NCBI GenBank assembly: GCA_036311285.1
Contig: JAXJQF010000024.1
Span: 1 to 25,805, forward strand
Direction of reading: 5' to 3'
Length of the DNA: 25,805 bases
DNA from: JAXJQF01 sp036311285
Lineage (GTDB): Bacteria; Pseudomonadota; Gammaproteobacteria; Enterobacterales; Succinivibrionaceae
This document shows, one piece after another, positions 24,084 to 25,805 of the stretch. Below the pieces are notes generated by a model, which had not been told where the DNA came from, did no database searches, and was given only the letters and a program-made list of their open reading frames with translations. The stretch's first letter is position 1, and every line of letters begins with the position of its first letter. The position numbers were made by a program, and so were the translations under genes.

Positions 24084-25040
24084 ATGCATATATTAATAAC
24101 AGGTGCGTCAGGTTTTATAGCTAGAAATTTAGTGGTATACCTTGTTGATCAAATTCCTGATGTAAAAGTAACTTTACTTACAAGAAAATTAAAAAGAACG
24201 GCTGCTTTGTATAGCAAGATAAGAAGTAGCAGTCTTAAGCGTGCTTTGCAACAATGCAGAGTTCTTGTTATTGATCATTTAGCTGAAAATATTTTAGCTC
24301 CTGATGTCGTTATCAATCTAGCTGGAGCTCCAATTGTTACTCCTCAATCTTTTTCGTTATCAAATAACGAGTTGTATAATTCAAGAATTAAATATACTAA
24401 AGAACTATGTAATACTTTAAAGGATCTTAAAAAATTCCCAAAAGTATTTATGAATGCTTCGGCAATGGGAATTTATGGTTCACCTGGAACTGAATGTGAT
24501 GAAAACTATGTGTCTTTAGGTGGTGATTATATTGCAAACTTAGCTCTTGATTGGGAATCATCTGTGTATGAGGGGGCTAAACTTGTTCCTTCAAGAATTG
24601 TTCTATTGCGTTTTGGTAATGTGTTAGGTTCTGGTAGTGGTTTTATTAAAAACTCGGTTCCTGTAATTAGAAAAGGTTTAGGAGAAATCAGCGGTTCTGA
24701 AAAGCAATTTATACCATGGATAGGCATTGAAGATACAGTAAGAGCAATACATCATTGTATTATGAATTCAAGTATTAAAGGGCCTGTTAATATTTGTACT
24801 CCAAATAAATACACTTATCACGATTACTGCAATATTGTTTCTGAAATTGTAGGTAAGAAGCAATGGTTTAAATGTCCTAGATTTCTTGTTACATTTGTAA
24901 AAGGGAAGATAGCTCCTTGTTTCTTAAATAGCTTGATTATGGTACCTAAGAAATTAGAGGAAACAGGATTTAAGTTTAAGGATGTTGAACTCGAAACGTT
25001 GCTACCAAGATTTGTTAAAAATAAGCCAAATAGAAGTTAG
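24084..25040 (+). CDS. yfcH: SDR-type epimerase of the YfcH/TIGR01777 family
   Basis: A 318-residue extended short-chain dehydrogenase-like protein of unknown substrate. It has an N-terminal nucleotide loop MHILITGASGFIARNL (1-16), VINLAGAPI (76-84), the active-site region NASAMGIYG (124-132), and LLRFGNVLG and FIPWIGIEDTVRAIH, as in E. coli YfcH. The third glycine of GxxGxxG is alanine (A13), and the C-terminal DUF1731-like part with VPKKLEETGFKFK is complete. The ATG at 24084 has no good ribosome site. The gene follows trmO after 189 bp, with only a weak hairpin between them. Confidence 0.88.
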   Translation: MHILITGASGFIARNLVVYLVDQIPDVKVTLLTRKLKRTAALYSKIRSSSLKRALQQCRVLVIDHLAENILAPDVVINLAGAPIVTPQSFSLSNNELYNSRIKYTKELCNTLKDLKKFPKVFMNASAMGIYGSPGTECDENYVSLGGDYIANLALDWESSVYEGAKLVPSRIVLLRFGNVLGSGSGFIKNSVPVIRKGLGEISGSEKQFIPWIGIEDTVRAIHHCIMNSSIKGPVNICTPNKYTYHDYCNIVSEIVGKKQWFKCPRFLVTFVKGKIAPCFLNSLIMVPKKLEETGFKFKDVELETLLPRFVKNKPNRS

Positions 25041-25223
25041 TTGATATCTTTTTCTATATTATTAGATAACAAATTTATAAGTAGAGTGATGTTTTTTAAA
25101 GCGATTTTCTAGGAATAATAACTTCTGCTTATGTATCATTAATGTAGCTAAGGAAAAGTACGGCAGGAAGTTAACATAAGGATGAATAGAGAGTTAAACT
25201 AAACAAAAGTTTTATTTAAAAAC

Positions 25224-25256
25224 AAAAATGCTATGAGTAAAACTCATAGCATTTTT
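25224..25256. terminator. Bidirectional terminator between yfcH and pta
   Basis: A perfect 15-bp inverted repeat (25224-25238 with 25242-25256, core ATGCTATGAGT) with A and T runs on both sides. It lies 15 bp past the pta stop on the minus strand and also suits the plus-strand unit. Confidence 0.88.
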
Positions 25257-25270
25257 TTAACTAATCGGTT

Positions 25271-25805
25271 TTAGTTATCTTGTTGTTGAGCTTGAATTGC
25301 TGTAATTGCAATTGTATAAACGATATCATCAACAAGAGCACCACGAGATAAGTCGTTAACAGGCTTTCTCATACCTTGTAGCATAGGTCCAATAGAGATT
25401 AGGTTAGCTGAACGTTGTACAGCTTTGTATGTTGTATTACCGGTATTTAAGTCTGGGAATACAAATACTGTAGCTTTACCTGCAACAGGCGAGTTAGGAG
25501 CCTTTGAAGCAGCTACGTCAGCCATGATTGCAGCGTCGTATTGTAATGGACCGTCGATTACTAAATCTGGTCTCTTAGCTTTTGCTAATTCTGTTGCTTC
25601 TCTAACCTTTTCAACATCTGCACCTTTACCTGATGTACCTGTAGAGTATGAAATCATTGCAACACGAGGTTCGATACCAAATGCTTTAGCAGTGTCAGAA
25701 GATTGGATAGCAATTTCTGCTAATTGTTCTGCAGTAGGATCTGGATTAATTGCACAGTCACCGTATACTAATACTTGATCTGGTAATAGCATAAAGAATA
25801 CAGAA
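25271..25805 (-). CDS. pta: Phosphate acetyltransferase, C-terminal part (runs off window)
   Basis: Interconverts acetyl-CoA and acetyl phosphate in the acetate overflow or fermentation pathway. About 177 residues are visible. The frame is open through the right edge (SVFF before MLLPDQ), so the methionine at 25792 is internal and not the start. VLVYGDCAINPDPTAEQLAE, MISYSTGTSGKGADVEKVRE, DGPLQYDAA, FPDLNTGNTTYKAVQRSA and GPMLQGMRKPVNDLSRGALV are almost identical to the catalytic PTA_PTB domain of E. coli Pta. The stop is followed by a strong terminator. ackA, usually next to pta, would be off the window if present. Confidence 0.96.
   Translation of the reverse strand, partial: SVFFMLLPDQVLVYGDCAINPDPTAEQLAEIAIQSSDTAKAFGIEPRVAMISYSTGTSGKGADVEKVREATELAKAKRPDLVIDGPLQYDAAIMADVAASKAPNSPVAGKATVFVFPDLNTGNTTYKAVQRSANLISIGPMLQGMRKPVNDLSRGALVDDIVYTIAITAIQAQQQDN

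Overview
The window is AT-rich (roughly one third G+C by eye) and carries ordinary gammaproteobacterial chromosome genes: ArcA/ArcB, RcsF, TrmO, CpdA, NudF, ParE, HldE, TolC, XerD, GltX and Pta all align readily with their E. coli counterparts as I remember them. Flagellar FlhB, a glycogen-type GlgC, a Bacteroidetes-style dihydroorotase and a Firmicutes-style pyridoxamine kinase sit among them. This mix suggests a low-GC, host-associated, facultative or strict anaerobe, perhaps an Aeromonadales/Succinivibrionaceae-like gut or rumen bacterium. The lineage is inference.

Layout. 1-1442: the start of mtnN and a family 2 glycosyltransferase, both on the minus strand. 1631-6427: yhcC, glgC, arcB and a separate HPt gene, all plus. 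6505-8652: arcA and pyrC, minus, convergent with arcB-hpt across a shared terminator. 8653-9148: a long divergent intergenic region with the pyrC promoter and a 17-bp tandem repeat. 9149-15752: nudF, cpdA, parE, flhB and hldE, plus. 15870-18957: an unknown 146-residue gene, tolC and xerD, minus. 19142-19978: pdxY-like kinase. 20170-20243: tRNA-Gly(CCC), minus. 20244-21093: an 850-bp gene-free AT-rich region with a cluster of DnaA-box matches. 21094-25040: gltX, tRNA-Ala(GGC), rcsF, trmO and a YfcH-type epimerase. 25271-end: the C-terminal part of pta, minus.

How the genes work together. The strongest theme is anaerobic redox control: the whole Arc phosphorelay (sensor kinase with receiver, a free HPt protein, and the response regulator) is packed into one locus, whereas E. 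coli keeps arcA and arcB apart and has the HPt domain fused to ArcB. The sensor keeps the cysteine matching E. coli C180 but has valine where C241 should be. Envelope functions (HldE, TolC, RcsF, a glycosyltransferase) and tRNA functions (GltX, TrmO, two tRNAs) make up most of the rest.

Most worth a second look are the split Arc relay, a sharply GC-rich and hairpin-forming patch confined to the first 30 or so codons of flhB, and the DnaA-box cluster before gltX as a possible replication origin. I see no CRISPR array, insertion sequence or prophage, and no gene cluster that clearly amounts to an undescribed defence or biosynthetic system.
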